Shown piece by piece: positions 16,691-24,744 of a DNA stretch of 64,000 bases. The position numbers were made by a program, and so were the translations under genes. Below the pieces are notes generated by a model that saw only the letters and a list, made by a program, of their open reading frames with translations, was not told where the DNA came from and searched no databases. The stretch comes from UBA9959 sp038204165 (GTDB lineage: Bacteria > Elusimicrobiota > Elusimicrobia > Elusimicrobiales > UBA9959), in assembly GCA_038204165.1 (NCBI GenBank), contig JBBRDG010000004.1, forward strand, positions 21,443 to 85,442. The letters run 5' to 3'. Numbering within the stretch: the stretch's first letter is position 1; each line of letters starts with the position of its first letter.

Positions 16691-17701
16691 TCAGCAAATA
16701 CGCGGAAGTTGTTCACCCTCGAGCATCAGCATCACTCGGGAACCGCCTATCGACGTATTGAGCCGCACCTGCGGTTTCTTTTCCTTTACCATACGGCCCA
16801 CAATAGCCGCCTTCCGCCCGTAGCGGTGCGAACGCAGCGCCTTAAGCACGCGCCCAGCCGCCCCCGGAGCCACAAACAGCGCTATCTTCCCCTCGTTAGC
16901 CACATACAGCGGGTCCAAACCCAGCATGGCGCAGGCATTAGCCGTAGCCGGCGAAACCGGCACCGCATTCTCCTCCACCACCGCGCTAAGACCACAGGAG
17001 CCCGACACCTCGTTAAGCACCGTAGCAAAACCGCCGCGCGTAATATCGCGCATAGCGCGCACGCCCGGCGAGCGCAACGCGCATTCCACAAGGCCGTTAA
17101 GCGGGGCGGCGTCGCTCTTTATGCCACCCTGCAGGCCCAGGCGGTTGCGGGCGTTCATAACGGCCACCCCGTGGTCGGCCAGGTTCCCGCTCACAATAAT
17201 AACGTCGCCGTGCCTGACAGCCGCGCTGGTAAGCTCCCTGCCCTTCGGGATCAGGCCGACCCCGGAAGTGTTGATGAAAATCCCGTCGGCCTTGCCCCGC
17301 TCCACCACCTTGGTATCCCCGGTAACAATGCTTACGCCGGCCTCGCGGGCGGCGCGCCGCATAGAGGCCGTAACGCGCAGCAGCAGGTCTGCCGGAAAGC
17401 CCTCTTCCAGGATGAAGCCCGCCGACAGCGCCGCGGGCCGCGCGCCTTTCACGGCAAGATCATTGACCGTGCCGCAGACCGCCACCCGGCCGATGTCCGC
17501 GCCGGGGAATTCCACCGGAGTCACCACATAGGAATCGGTGGTGAAAGCCAGCGTAACCCCACCCACTTTTACCTCTGCGGAGTCTTCAAGCGGTTTAAGG
17601 GCGGGATTGGAAAAGCTTTTAAGAAAAACCTGTTCCACCAGCTCGCGGCTGAGCCGCCCGCCGCTGCCGTGCCCCAGCACTATTTTTTTAAAGCCTCGCA
17701 T
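16691..17701 (-). CDS. hypE: hydrogenase maturation protein HypE
   Basis: 336 residues. It has the PurM/AIR-synthetase fold: GHGSGGR at the start, the ATP-binding segment TTDSYVVTP, TGDTKVVERGKADG, and RDITRGG. The protein ends in PRIC, with the terminal Cys that HypF carbamoylates and HypE then dehydrates to a thiocyanate for delivery to the HypC-HypD complex. The full active set is therefore visible. It is third in the hyp operon, 89 nt after hypD. The start is ATG 17701. Confidence 0.97.
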   Translation of the reverse strand: MRGFKKIVLGHGSGGRLSRELVEQVFLKSFSNPALKPLEDSAEVKVGGVTLAFTTDSYVVTPVEFPGADIGRVAVCGTVNDLAVKGARPAALSAGFILEEGFPADLLLRVTASMRRAAREAGVSIVTGDTKVVERGKADGIFINTSGVGLIPKGRELTSAAVRHGDVIIVSGNLADHGVAVMNARNRLGLQGGIKSDAAPLNGLVECALRSPGVRAMRDITRGGFATVLNEVSGSCGLSAVVEENAVPVSPATANACAMLGLDPLYVANEGKIALFVAPGAAGRVLKALRSHRYGRKAAIVGRMVKEKKPQVRLNTSIGGSRVMLMLEGEQLPRIC

Positions 17702-17790
17702 ATTCAGCCCCTCCGGACAGTTTTTTTATGAAGTAAAGGATTCCGCCACGGTTTTTTGCCGCCGGGTTTAGTGTTCCTGCCGCATAACCG

Positions 17791-18921
17791 CTAGCCGCCG
17801 TACTTGAACCAGGCCGCGCAGGCGCCTTCGGAAGAGACCATACACGGCCCGACCGCGGAAGAGGGCGTACAGGCTTTCCCGAACAGGCGGCAGTCGGGCG
17901 GCTGGACTTTGCCGAGCAGGATCTGGCCGCACAGGCAGCCTTTGGGTTCGGGTGCGTCCTTATACGGGACCTTGAACTTCTTTACTGCGTCAAAAGCGGC
18001 GTAGGCTTTTGAGAAGGCCAGGCCGGTACCGTCCAGCAGGCCGATCGCGCGCCAGTTAGCGGCGGACACTATAAAAGCCTCGGCCATCAGTTTCCTGGCG
18101 GCGGGGTTCCCGTCCTTGTGGACCACCCTGAAATATTCGTCCTCTATCCGCGGCTCGCCGGACAGCACCTGCCGGAGCAGCATGTTTATCCCGGCCAGGA
18201 TGTCGAGCGGCTCAAAACCGGTAACCACGCAGGGCACCTTGTATTTCTCAGCCACAAAACGGTATGGGGCCAGGCCGATAATGGCGCTGACGTGGCCCGG
18301 CAGCATGAAACCGTGGATTCTGTTCTCAGGGTCGGAAAGCAGCATCTTAAGCGCCGGCGGCACCAGTTTGAAGAAAGCGGTGGAAGAAAAATTCTTAAGT
18401 CCGAGCTTCCTGGCGCGCGCGACAGCCGCCGCTATGACCGGGGCGGTGGTCTCGAACCCTACTCCGATGAACACCACTTCCCTCCCTGGGTTTGCCTCGG
18501 CCAGGGTTACCGCGTCCAGCGGCGAATAGACTATCCTTATATCTGCGCCACGCTCGCGCATGGAGTTAAGGTCCAGCCCGCCTGAGCCCTTAACCTTCAT
18601 CATGTCACCGAAAGTAGTTATGATCACGCCCGGCAAGCTGGCTAGCGCCAGCACGCGGTCGATGTCGCCCTGGGAAGTGACGCAGACCGGGCAGCCCGGC
18701 CCGGAAAGCATGCGCAGTTCTTTGGGAAAAAGCTTGCGCATGCCGCTGGCCGCAATTGCCATGGTGTGGGTCCCGCAGACCTCCATGAAATTCACCGTAC
18801 CGCCGATCTTTAAGGCGGCAGCACGGGAAAGTTTTCTCATCTCCCCCATAGCGGCGGAGGCGAGGGCCTTGTCGCGCCAAAGCGGGGAGCTGAAGCGCGC
18901 AGTTGCGGCTGAAGTTTTCAT
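17791..18921 (-). CDS. hypD: hydrogenase maturation protein HypD
   Basis: 376 residues. HypD holds the Fe(CN)2CO unit during assembly with HypC. Family motifs are intact: MEVCGTHT, GPGCPVC, the GFETTAP segment, TGFEPLD, and a Cys-rich C-terminus (GCLCGQILLGKVQP followed by further Cys) that binds the 4Fe-4S cluster. The ATG at 18921 overlaps the hypC stop by 4 nt (ATGA), so the two are translationally coupled. Confidence 0.97.
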   Translation of the reverse strand: MKTSAATARFSSPLWRDKALASAAMGEMRKLSRAAALKIGGTVNFMEVCGTHTMAIAASGMRKLFPKELRMLSGPGCPVCVTSQGDIDRVLALASLPGVIITTFGDMMKVKGSGGLDLNSMRERGADIRIVYSPLDAVTLAEANPGREVVFIGVGFETTAPVIAAAVARARKLGLKNFSSTAFFKLVPPALKMLLSDPENRIHGFMLPGHVSAIIGLAPYRFVAEKYKVPCVVTGFEPLDILAGINMLLRQVLSGEPRIEDEYFRVVHKDGNPAARKLMAEAFIVSAANWRAIGLLDGTGLAFSKAYAAFDAVKKFKVPYKDAPEPKGCLCGQILLGKVQPPDCRLFGKACTPSSAVGPCMVSSEGACAAWFKYGG

Positions 18922-19178
18922 GGCTTATTATGTGCCAGCGGGCCGGACAGGGCGTCGCCGTGGCCGGCGCCGTAGATCTCTTCAAAAAGCTTCAGGGTCT
19001 CCGCGGCCTCCGCGGGCTCGAGCACCTGGATGGCGAACCCGGCGTGCACCAGCACGTAATCGTTGCGCTTGGCCGCGGGCACGAGGTCGAGCGAAATGGC
19101 GCGCTTCACGCCGTTGAAATCCACTTCGGCGTTGTTGTCTTTTACAGAGATTATTTTACCGGGAACCGCGAGGCACAT
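18918..19178 (-). CDS. hypC: hydrogenase maturation chaperone HypC
   Basis: 86 residues beginning MCLAVPGKI, with the essential Cys2 that becomes the new N-terminus and binds the iron unit. The small beta-barrel segments (NAEVDFNGVKRAISLDLVP, DYVLVHAGFAIQVL) and helix AAETLKLFEEI are typical. It is the first gene of the cluster. hypA, hypB, a maturation protease and hydrogenase structural genes are not in this window. Confidence 0.96.
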   Translation of the reverse strand: MCLAVPGKIISVKDNNAEVDFNGVKRAISLDLVPAAKRNDYVLVHAGFAIQVLEPAEAAETLKLFEEIYGAGHGDALSGPLAHNKP

Positions 19179-19288
19179 GGGAACTCCTGGGCAGCGGGTA
19201 TTAGTTTTATTAATATAAATTATACTATTTTAACCGCCGCCCCCCTCCCGCGGAGACGGGCTATAGCCATGCGCTTTCAAAGCCTGAT

Positions 19289-19318
19289 TTAGTATTACCT
19301 CCGTTTTTTTGGTATACT
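19289..19318 (+). promoter_or_regulatory. putative promoter of the tRNA-Tyr/tRNA-Leu unit
   Basis: TATACT (19313-19318) with TTAGTA (19289-19294) 18 nt upstream. The -35 is weak. The first tRNA base is 34 nt after the -10. Confidence 0.42.
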
Positions 19319-19351
19319 ATATGTCCTGAAGTTAGTTGTTCTTTTATACAT

Positions 19352-19435
19352 GGTTGGGTGACTGAGCGGTCAAAAGTAACGGTCTGTAAAACCGTCGGGC
19401 TACGCCCTACGAAGGTTCGAATCCTTCCCCAACCA
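19352..19435 (+). tRNA. tRNA-Tyr (GTA)
   Basis: 84 nt with an acceptor stem GGTTGGG/CCCAACC and discriminator A. The anticodon loop CTGTAAA gives anticodon GTA (19386-19388). The long variable arm fits a class II bacterial tRNA-Tyr, and the T loop GTTCGAATC is standard. CCA is not encoded. Confidence 0.96.
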
Positions 19436-19458
19436 TACTTAATTCAGCACTGTTTTAT

Positions 19459-19542
19459 GCGCGGGTGGCGGAACTGGCAGACGCGCACGGCTCAGGACCG
19501 TGTGACCGAAAGGTCTTATGGGTTCAACTCCCTTCCCGCGCA
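19459..19542 (+). tRNA. tRNA-Leu (CAG)
   Basis: 84 nt. The acceptor GCGCGGG pairs with CCCGCGC, the discriminator is A and CCA is not encoded. The anticodon loop CTCAGGA gives CAG (19493-19495). It has a long variable arm and a T loop GTTCAACTC. It lies 23 nt after tRNA-Tyr and shares its transcript. Confidence 0.95.
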
Positions 19543-19554
19543 TTCATTTTAAAA

Positions 19555-19591
19555 AGCTGTTCGTATTTATACGAACGGCTTTTTAATTTTT
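19555..19591 (+). terminator. terminator of the tRNA-Tyr/tRNA-Leu unit
   Basis: AGCTGTTCGTA pairs with TACGAACGGCT (11 bp, one G-T) around a TTTA loop, followed by TTTTAATTTTT. Confidence 0.88.
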
Positions 19592-19595
19592 CATA

Positions 19596-19740
19596 GCGCG
19601 GGAAGCGAGCCAACAATTTGGCTCGCGCAGGGAGTTGAAAGCCGGAGCTTCGAGGGCAGCAGCCCGCAGAAGCGAGGCGGGGCCGCGACCTCTGAGCGGC
19701 GACGGCCGCGAAGAGAGTTGTGGCCAACTCCCCCGCCTAA
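19596..19740. repeat. inverted, interrupted copy of the tRNA-Leu 3' end
   Basis: This non-coding stretch carries pieces of the neighbouring tRNA-Leu. GCGCGGGAAG (19596-19605) and GGGAGTTGAA (19630-19639) are the reverse complement of its acceptor end and T arm. They are split by an 8-bp palindrome CGAGCCAA/TTGGCTCG (19606-19625). CAACTCCC recurs in direct orientation at 19725-19732. Nothing else in the 312-nt gap looks coding. It may be a tRNA-derived remnant from recombination or an old integration. Confidence 0.4.
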
Positions 19741-19746
19741 AATAAG

Positions 19747-19776
19747 GAAAAAGGCTGTTCGTGCAACGAACAGCCT
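19747..19776 (-). terminator. terminator of the prepilin peptidase gene
   Basis: An 11-bp perfect stem AGGCTGTTCGT/ACGAACAGCCT with a 3-nt loop, followed on the minus strand by TTTTTCC. Its arm shares CTGTTCGT with the tRNA terminator at 19555. Confidence 0.75.
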
Positions 19777-19790
19777 CATCTTCTTTCTCT

Positions 19791-19858
19791 TATCTTAATC
19801 TTAAATCTTAATCTTAAATCTTAATCTTAAATCTTAAATCTTAAAACTTAAAACTTAA
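19791..19858. repeat. short AT-rich tandem repeat
   Basis: About ten imperfect units of 6-7 nt (TCTTAAA or TCTTAA), in the 3' region of the prepilin peptidase gene and touching its stop codon. It looks like a slippage-prone simple repeat. Confidence 0.8.
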
Positions 19859-20640
19859 AACGGCAGCACAAAAAAGAACGCCTCCGGCCTCACCAGCGCA
19901 TATAAATTTATAACCGCCCCCACCGCCAAAAATGGCCCGAAAGGCATGCTGGACATCCTGTCCGCCTTCTTCATCACCAGCAAACTTATCCCGTAAACCG
20001 AACCAAAAAAAGAGGCCATTATCACGCTGGTCACTACCCCCTGCCAGCCGCAGAGCGCGCCTATCCCCCCCATCAGGAAGATATCGCCTTCGCCGACCGC
20101 CTCTTTCTTATATATAACTTTTCCTATAAGGGCCAGCGCCCAGATAAACCCGGCCCCTGCGGCGGCCCCGATAGCCGCAGAAGCGAGGCGCTCTCCCCAG
20201 CCGCCTGAGAAAGAGGGGTTAAACAGGCTGCCGCCAATCCCCAACAGGAAAAGGGCCAGCGAAAAAGCGTCGGAGATCAGCATGGTCTCAAAATCTATCA
20301 CGCTTACCACGATAAGCACGTAAACGGCCGCCAGCGAGACTGCAAGCCAGACCGGGCTGCCTATCCACCTGGCGGCGAAAAGCGCCGTGAGCAGCCCCGT
20401 GATCAACTCTATGGCCGGGTAGCGCAACGAGATGGGCTCCTTGCAGGCGCGGCAACGCCCCCTGAGCAGCAGAAAACTAAGAACGGGGATATTGTCGTAA
20501 AATTTTATCGGGGTCTGGCACTTGGGACAATGGGAGGCCGGCCAAAGAATAGATTTATCGATTGGAAGGCGCAATATGCAAACGTTAAGAAAACTGCCAA
20601 AGAGCAGTCCTAGAGGAAAAGCGATAAGAGCGGCGAGCAT
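19855..20640 (-). CDS. pilD: type IV prepilin leader peptidase / N-methyltransferase
   Basis: 261 residues, polytopic. The N-terminal methyltransferase part has the zinc-binding double CxxC (CPKC at about 38 and CRAC at about 63). The aspartyl peptidase part has its first catalytic Asp in VIDFETMLISD and the second in GEGDIFLMGGIG. It cleaves the class III leader of prepilins such as the one encoded just upstream and methylates the new N-terminal Phe. The final repeat-rich codons run into the tandem repeat at 19791-19858. It lies 83 nt after the pilin gene but is separated from it by the terminator at 20672-20701. Confidence 0.94.
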   Translation of the reverse strand: MLAALIAFPLGLLFGSFLNVCILRLPIDKSILWPASHCPKCQTPIKFYDNIPVLSFLLLRGRCRACKEPISLRYPAIELITGLLTALFAARWIGSPVWLAVSLAAVYVLIVVSVIDFETMLISDAFSLALFLLGIGGSLFNPSFSGGWGERLASAAIGAAAGAGFIWALALIGKVIYKKEAVGEGDIFLMGGIGALCGWQGVVTSVIMASFFGSVYGISLLVMKKADRMSSMPFGPFLAVGAVINLYALVRPEAFFFVLPF

Positions 20641-20671
20641 CGGTATATTCTAACATTTGTTACAGGAACAT

Positions 20672-20701
20672 AAAAAAAACCCCGCGCCTTGCGACGCGGG
20701 G
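20672..20701 (-). terminator. terminator of the pilin gene
   Basis: CCCCGCG/CGCGGGG stem with an 8-nt loop, followed on the minus strand by eight T. A strong stop after an abundant transcript is expected here. Confidence 0.87.
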
Positions 20702-20722
20702 CCTTTTACGGATAACCTTTGA

Positions 20723-21202
20723 TTAGAAGGCGGTCCAGGCTTCAATGCCCTTTATGTCTGTGTGGGTGCAATTCGCCATGAAGTTGCCCCAGGTGGCGGA
20801 AGCCGCCGTGTTGTTCATATAACCCCAGCCGCCGCCGGCCCACCCAAGGCCGCCGGCATTAGCGGTGTACACACCGGAGGTCGAGACGTAGGCGCTATAC
20901 GTGGTCACAACGTTGCTGTCTGCCTTGCCGGTGAGCGGCAGCTTGGCCACGGGTATCGTGTTGATGTACTTGCCGTTATTGGTAAGCACGCCCAGGTCGT
21001 CAGCCGGGAACCAACCCTCGTTGTCGCCGTAATAGACCTGCAGAGCGCTACGGACCGAGGAGAGAGCGCCTTTGGTGGCGCCTTCCTTGGATTTGTTGAT
21101 GAGGTCGGCGAACTTCGGTATGGCTATGGCAGCCAGAATACCGATGATGGCGACGACGATCATAAGCTCTATCAGGGTGAAACCTTTCTTGTTATTTTTC
21201 AT
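20723..21202 (-). CDS. pilA: major type IV pilin-like protein
   Basis: 159 residues. The class III leader MKNNKKG is followed by FTLIELMIVVAIIGILAAIA, with Glu5 of the mature protein intact. The long N-terminal helix runs to about residue 60. The C-terminal domain is Gly-, Ala- and Trp-rich (GGLGWAGGGWGYM) with a single Cys, so the disulfide loop of Neisseria-type pilins is absent. It could form a pilus or a type II secretion pseudopilus; the strong terminator and separate cistron suggest a major pilin. The start has a GGAGGAA-type site. Prepilin peptidase and PilB-type ATPase genes are nearby. Confidence 0.92.
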   Translation of the reverse strand: MKNNKKGFTLIELMIVVAIIGILAAIAIPKFADLINKSKEGATKGALSSVRSALQVYYGDNEGWFPADDLGVLTNNGKYINTIPVAKLPLTGKADSNVVTTYSAYVSTSGVYTANAGGLGWAGGGWGYMNNTAASATWGNFMANCTHTDIKGIEAWTAF

Positions 21203-21342
21203 GCGTATACTTCCTCCTTAATTTCCCCCCACGGATAATAAATAAATGAAGCCCTTGGGGATACCATAAATCTACATTAATAGCCCGTATGCTGTCAAAT
21301 AAAAAAAAACCTAACGTGGGTCTTGGGCTCAGAATTAAAAAC

Positions 21343-21439
21343 CGCCATTTTTTTGCTATCAATTAATGGCGGGGTGGACTTTACTATCCTGCGCCGCTAC
21401 GGACACTGCGCCATTTTTTTGCGAAGCAAAAAAATGGCG
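21343..21439. repeat. three copies of a 14-mer at the tRNA-Ser 3' end
   Basis: CGCCATTTTTTTGC occurs at 21343-21356 and 21409-21422, and inverted at 21426-21439. The last two form a perfect 14-bp stem with a GAA loop. The inverted copy includes the encoded CCA and the discriminator base of tRNA-Ser. The element could be the tRNA terminator or a remnant of site-specific integration. Confidence 0.6.
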
Positions 21440-21524
21440 GAGAGGAAGGGATTCGAACCCTTGATACCCTTTCGAGTATACAGACTTTCCAGGTCTGCGC
21501 CTTCAACCGCTCGGCCACCTCTCC
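21435..21524 (-). tRNA. tRNA-Ser (GGA)
   Basis: Acceptor GGAGAGG/CCTCTCC, discriminator G and encoded CCA (21435-21437). The anticodon loop CTGGAAA gives GGA. It has the long variable arm of class II tRNAs and T loop GTTCGAATC. Unlike the two tRNAs at 19.4 kb, this gene encodes its CCA end. Confidence 0.95.
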
Positions 21525-21600
21525 GTTATACCGCGCCCCTTGCGGGATTCGTCGTTGGAAACCTATACGACGATGTTATCATTCTAGGATATTTGGTAAT

Positions 21601-22089
21601 ATGAACACAATGGCGAAAGAGAAAAGCGACAATAAAATAGAGCCCATTGCCACCAACCGCAAGGCCCGGCACGACTACCAGATCGAGGACACCTTCGAGG
21701 CCGGGCTGGCGTTAGAGGGACCGGAAGTAAAGTCATTGCGCCTGAAGCAGGCCACGCTGACCTCCGCCTTCGCGCGCGCCGAGAAGGACGGGATTTACCT
21801 TTACGGCCTGCATATAGCGCCCTATAAATTTAATACGGTAAAAGAGATAGACCCGGTGCGTACCCGCAAACTCCTGCTGCGCTCGCCGGAGATAAAACGC
21901 ATCACCGGAGCACTAAATACCAAAGGTATGACCCTGGTAGCCATAGAACTTTACTTCAAATGCGGCTGGGCCAAAATTCTTCTTGGCCTGGCCAGGGGCA
22001 AGAAATCCGCCGACAAGCACGAGGCGATAAAGCAGCGCGATCTCGACAGAGAGCTGCGCAGGGAGTTTAAGGAAAAATTTAAAGGCTAG
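21601..22089 (+). CDS. smpB: tmRNA-binding protein SmpB
   Basis: 162 residues. SmpB binds tmRNA and places it in stalled ribosomes for trans-translation. Family segments are all present: NRKARHDYQIEDTFEAGLALEGPEVKSLR (start of the OB-fold), YLYGLHIAPYKF, RKLLLRSPEIKRI, and the basic C-terminal tail GKKSADKHEAIKQRD that enters the mRNA channel. ATG 21601 has TAGGA 13 nt upstream; ATG 21610 is an alternative. A terminator follows at once. The ssrA gene itself is not visible here. Confidence 0.96.
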   Translation: MNTMAKEKSDNKIEPIATNRKARHDYQIEDTFEAGLALEGPEVKSLRLKQATLTSAFARAEKDGIYLYGLHIAPYKFNTVKEIDPVRTRKLLLRSPEIKRITGALNTKGMTLVAIELYFKCGWAKILLGLARGKKSADKHEAIKQRDLDRELRREFKEKFKG

Positions 22090-22109
22090 TCCGCTAATAG
22101 TCTAAAGGA

Positions 22110-22138
22110 AAGGCCCGGGAAATCCCGGGCCTTTTCTT
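22110..22138 (+). terminator. terminator of smpB
   Basis: AAGGCCCGGG/CCCGGGCCTT, a 10-bp stem with an AAAT loop, followed by TTCTTTC. Confidence 0.85.
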
Positions 22139-22156
22139 TCGCAGCTTCGCAGCGAT

Positions 22157-22873
22157 TTAGAACCTGAACCCGGCGCTCGCGTTCACAAGGCCGCGGCCAT
22201 GGGTATAGGTATACCCGCCGGCGATATAAGCGAGATGGTATCTAGCCCGCAGGCCGGCGGTAAAGCGGGGCTCGTTGACCCTTACATCTTTATTCACTAG
22301 GGCAGGGTCAACAACCCCCTGGGCTTCCAGCCGGGTAAAGTCGCAGCCCGCGCCCAGATAAGGCGAGACCCCGGGCAGGTTAATGGAGAAGAGCACACTG
22401 GTATTAAAATGCACTGCGTAGAAATACCTGTTGGTAGCAATGTTGGCCATCCCCACTATCATCGCGTTGACCTTATATTTTTCGTCGGTTACGTTCCACA
22501 ACCCATAGCGCAGGCCGCCGCCAGCTACAGTCATCCCCTCAGAACTGCCGCCCCGCACGAAACCGTCTACCCGGTAAGGCATGCCGATCTCCGCCTGCAC
22601 TACGCCCAAGCCGAAAATATCGTTCTTTTTAAGCACTGTGTTTCCGCCTGACGGGGTAAACTGGGCCATGCCGCGCACGCCAAGGTCGAAGCCGGAAAAA
22701 CCCAGCGGACGCGCGGTCTGGTTGGTGCCCGACCCCAGCAGGCCTCCGATGTCGCGGGTGAAAGGCTTAAGCGAGGAAACCGTTACGTCCCTGAAACCGT
22801 CGTAAGCCGCGGCGAAAGCGGATGAAGCGCTAAGAAAAAAAGAGAGCAGGGTAACAGATATTACTTTAAGCAT
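22157..22873 (-). CDS. predicted outer-membrane beta-barrel protein
   Basis: 238 residues with a Sec signal (cut at AFA-AAYD). The mature part alternates short Gly/aromatic strands (GGLRYGLWNV, GLRARYHLAYIAGGYTY) and ends in SAGFRF. A C-terminal Phe is the typical BAM recognition signal. There are no catalytic motifs. The barrel would have about 8-10 strands judging by length. It lies 16 nt before... the stop-side of the pilus ATPase unit: its start is just downstream of the PilB stop, so co-transcription with pilB is likely. Its function is unknown; secretin-type features are absent. Confidence 0.7.
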   Translation of the reverse strand: MLKVISVTLLSFFLSASSAFAAAYDGFRDVTVSSLKPFTRDIGGLLGSGTNQTARPLGFSGFDLGVRGMAQFTPSGGNTVLKKNDIFGLGVVQAEIGMPYRVDGFVRGGSSEGMTVAGGGLRYGLWNVTDEKYKVNAMIVGMANIATNRYFYAVHFNTSVLFSINLPGVSPYLGAGCDFTRLEAQGVVDPALVNKDVRVNEPRFTAGLRARYHLAYIAGGYTYTHGRGLVNASAGFRF

Positions 22874-22889
22874 AATTTTCCCCGCAGGA

Positions 22890-24665
22890 TCAGTCGGTTT
22901 TCTCGGCGGCGCCGCCGAGCACTTCCTTAACGGTGGTCAGCCCGAGCAACACTTTTTCAAGGCCGTCCATAGCCAGCGTACGCATGCCGTTCTTAATAGC
23001 CATGGCCTTGACAGGGATGGCGGAAGGATCGTTCAGGAGCTGTTGCCTGATCTCTTCGTTCAGGATTAGCAGTTCATGCATGCCAACCCGGCCTTTATAG
23101 CCGGTATTCTTGCAATTGTCGCAGCCTTTAGCCCTGAAGATCTTGGCGCCCGGCGGCACTTTCACGTTATTAGCTTCGAAGACGGCGAGTTCTTCCGGGG
23201 TCATGGTATCCTCGGTCTTGCAGTCCTTGCAGAGCCGGCGGGCCAGGCGCTGGGCCAGCACGGATTTCATGGTATTGGCCACAACGAAACGCGGCAGCCC
23301 CATCTGCGTAAGACGCTCGAGAGCGGACGGGGCGTCGTTGGTATGGATGGTGGAGAACACCAGGTGTCCGGTCATGGCGGCCTCCAGCGCGATGTGCGCC
23401 GTTTCCTCGTCGCGGATTTCGCCGACCATGATAACGTCGGGGTCGAGGCGCATGAACGAGCGCAGCGCGGAAGCGAAGTCGAATTTTTTACCCTCGCCAA
23501 GTTTTACTTCGGGATTTACCGGCACCTGTACAATGCCGTCGATATTATATTCCACCGGGTTCTCGGCGGTGATAATCTTGATGTCGGGACGGTTGACATA
23601 ATTGAGACAGGCGTAGAGGGTGGTGGATTTACCGGAGCCCGTGGGGCCGCAGACCAGCACCAGACCAAAATTCTTCTTGCCGCCTATCCCCTGAAACTGT
23701 TCCAGCAGTTTTTTTTCTGTGTCCGGCAGAAAGCCCATAATTTTGATATCCACGCGGACCGAAGCCCGGTCCAGGATACGCATAACGCAGGACTCGCCGT
23801 ACACGGTGGGTACCATTTCCACGCGGAACTCTATTGGGTTGCCCTTGGCAATAATCTGGATGCGCCCGCTCTGGGGGATGCGCCTCTCGGTGATGTTCAT
23901 CGAGTTGGTCATGATCTTGATCTTGGCGCTGATAGCCTGCCGGTAGGCCCACGGGATCGAGAAGGAAGCGGCGCGCAGCATGCCGTCCACGCGGTAGCGG
24001 ACCAGCACCTTGGAATTCTTGCCGTTGGGATCCTCGAACGGCTCGATATGTATGTCGGAAGCTTTCAGGCTTAGCGCGCCTAAAATAATGGCGTTAACCA
24101 GTTTCTCCACTTCGGGGGCGGTGGCGTCGATGTCGCTGATATCTTTTTTTTCGGCCTCGGCGGCCAGCGAAAAGCCTACCTCCTCGCCTGCGGGCTTAGC
24201 CTGCTGGGACTGTTGCACGGATTCCACCAACGCGTCCACCTGGGCGTTATCCTGCTTGCCGTAAACGGTATCTACGACTTTCAGAATCCAGTGGGAAAGT
24301 GCGAGGTAAGGCTTTACCTCCAGGCCGGTGCGCAGCCCGATATCCTCTATAATCAGGAAGTCCCTGGGATCGGCCATAGCCAGAAAAAGAGCGTTCTCCT
24401 GACGGGCGAAAGGCACGCAGAACTGCTTGCGGGCAAGGGCCTCAGGCAGCAGTTGCACTACTTCCGCGGGCGTCTCGATTTTGGAGAGATCTATCGCCTT
24501 GAAACCCCACTCGTCCGCCAGCACTTTAAGCAGCTTAAGTTCTGGGACAAGCTTTTGTTCCACCAGCACCTGCTGAAAGGTTTTCCCGTCTTTTTTAGCG
24601 GCTTCCTCGGCCGCCTTGTACTGCTCTTCGGAGACAAGTTTCCCCTCTATGAGGATTTCCCTCAT
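22890..24665 (-). CDS. pilB: type IV pilus / type II secretion assembly ATPase (PilB/GspE family)
   Basis: 591 residues. An N-terminal MshEN-type domain (about 1-150) precedes the GspE ATPase core with Walker A GPTGSGKST (about 345), Asp box and Walker B (DPDVIMVGEIRDEET), His box TGHLVFSTIHTNDA, and the zinc-binding double CxxC (CKDC and CDNC) that separates PilB/GspE from the retraction ATPase PilT. It powers pilin polymerisation at the inner membrane. I chose ATG 24665, which has AAAAGGA upstream, over ATG 24701, which falls 12 nt after the -10 box without a ribosome site. The pilM-Q genes and pilC are not in the window. Confidence 0.94.
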   Translation of the reverse strand: MREILIEGKLVSEEQYKAAEEAAKKDGKTFQQVLVEQKLVPELKLLKVLADEWGFKAIDLSKIETPAEVVQLLPEALARKQFCVPFARQENALFLAMADPRDFLIIEDIGLRTGLEVKPYLALSHWILKVVDTVYGKQDNAQVDALVESVQQSQQAKPAGEEVGFSLAAEAEKKDISDIDATAPEVEKLVNAIILGALSLKASDIHIEPFEDPNGKNSKVLVRYRVDGMLRAASFSIPWAYRQAISAKIKIMTNSMNITERRIPQSGRIQIIAKGNPIEFRVEMVPTVYGESCVMRILDRASVRVDIKIMGFLPDTEKKLLEQFQGIGGKKNFGLVLVCGPTGSGKSTTLYACLNYVNRPDIKIITAENPVEYNIDGIVQVPVNPEVKLGEGKKFDFASALRSFMRLDPDVIMVGEIRDEETAHIALEAAMTGHLVFSTIHTNDAPSALERLTQMGLPRFVVANTMKSVLAQRLARRLCKDCKTEDTMTPEELAVFEANNVKVPPGAKIFRAKGCDNCKNTGYKGRVGMHELLILNEEIRQQLLNDPSAIPVKAMAIKNGMRTLAMDGLEKVLLGLTTVKEVLGGAAEKTD

Positions 24666-24713
24666 GTTCCTTTTACGTTTGAGTCCCTGGGCCGCTAGCA
24701 TATTGATTCAGTT

Positions 24714-24743
24714 ATTATAAATATATTATCTGCTGATTTACAA
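24714..24743 (-). promoter_or_regulatory. promoter of the pilus ATPase gene
   Basis: Minus strand: TTGTAA (24738-24743), an 18-nt spacer, perfect TATAAT (24714-24719). The expected transcript start is near 24707, which supports the start codon at 24665. Confidence 0.6.
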
Positions 24744-24744
24744 G

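Noticed and set aside
19219..19224. TATAAT as a promoter for the hyp operon
   Set aside because: The -10 match is perfect on the minus strand, but the -35 region is a G-run with no similarity. It may still be used with an activator, so not listed as a feature.
19791..19858. Possible CRISPR array
   Set aside because: Units are 6-7 nt with no spacers; it is a simple tandem repeat.
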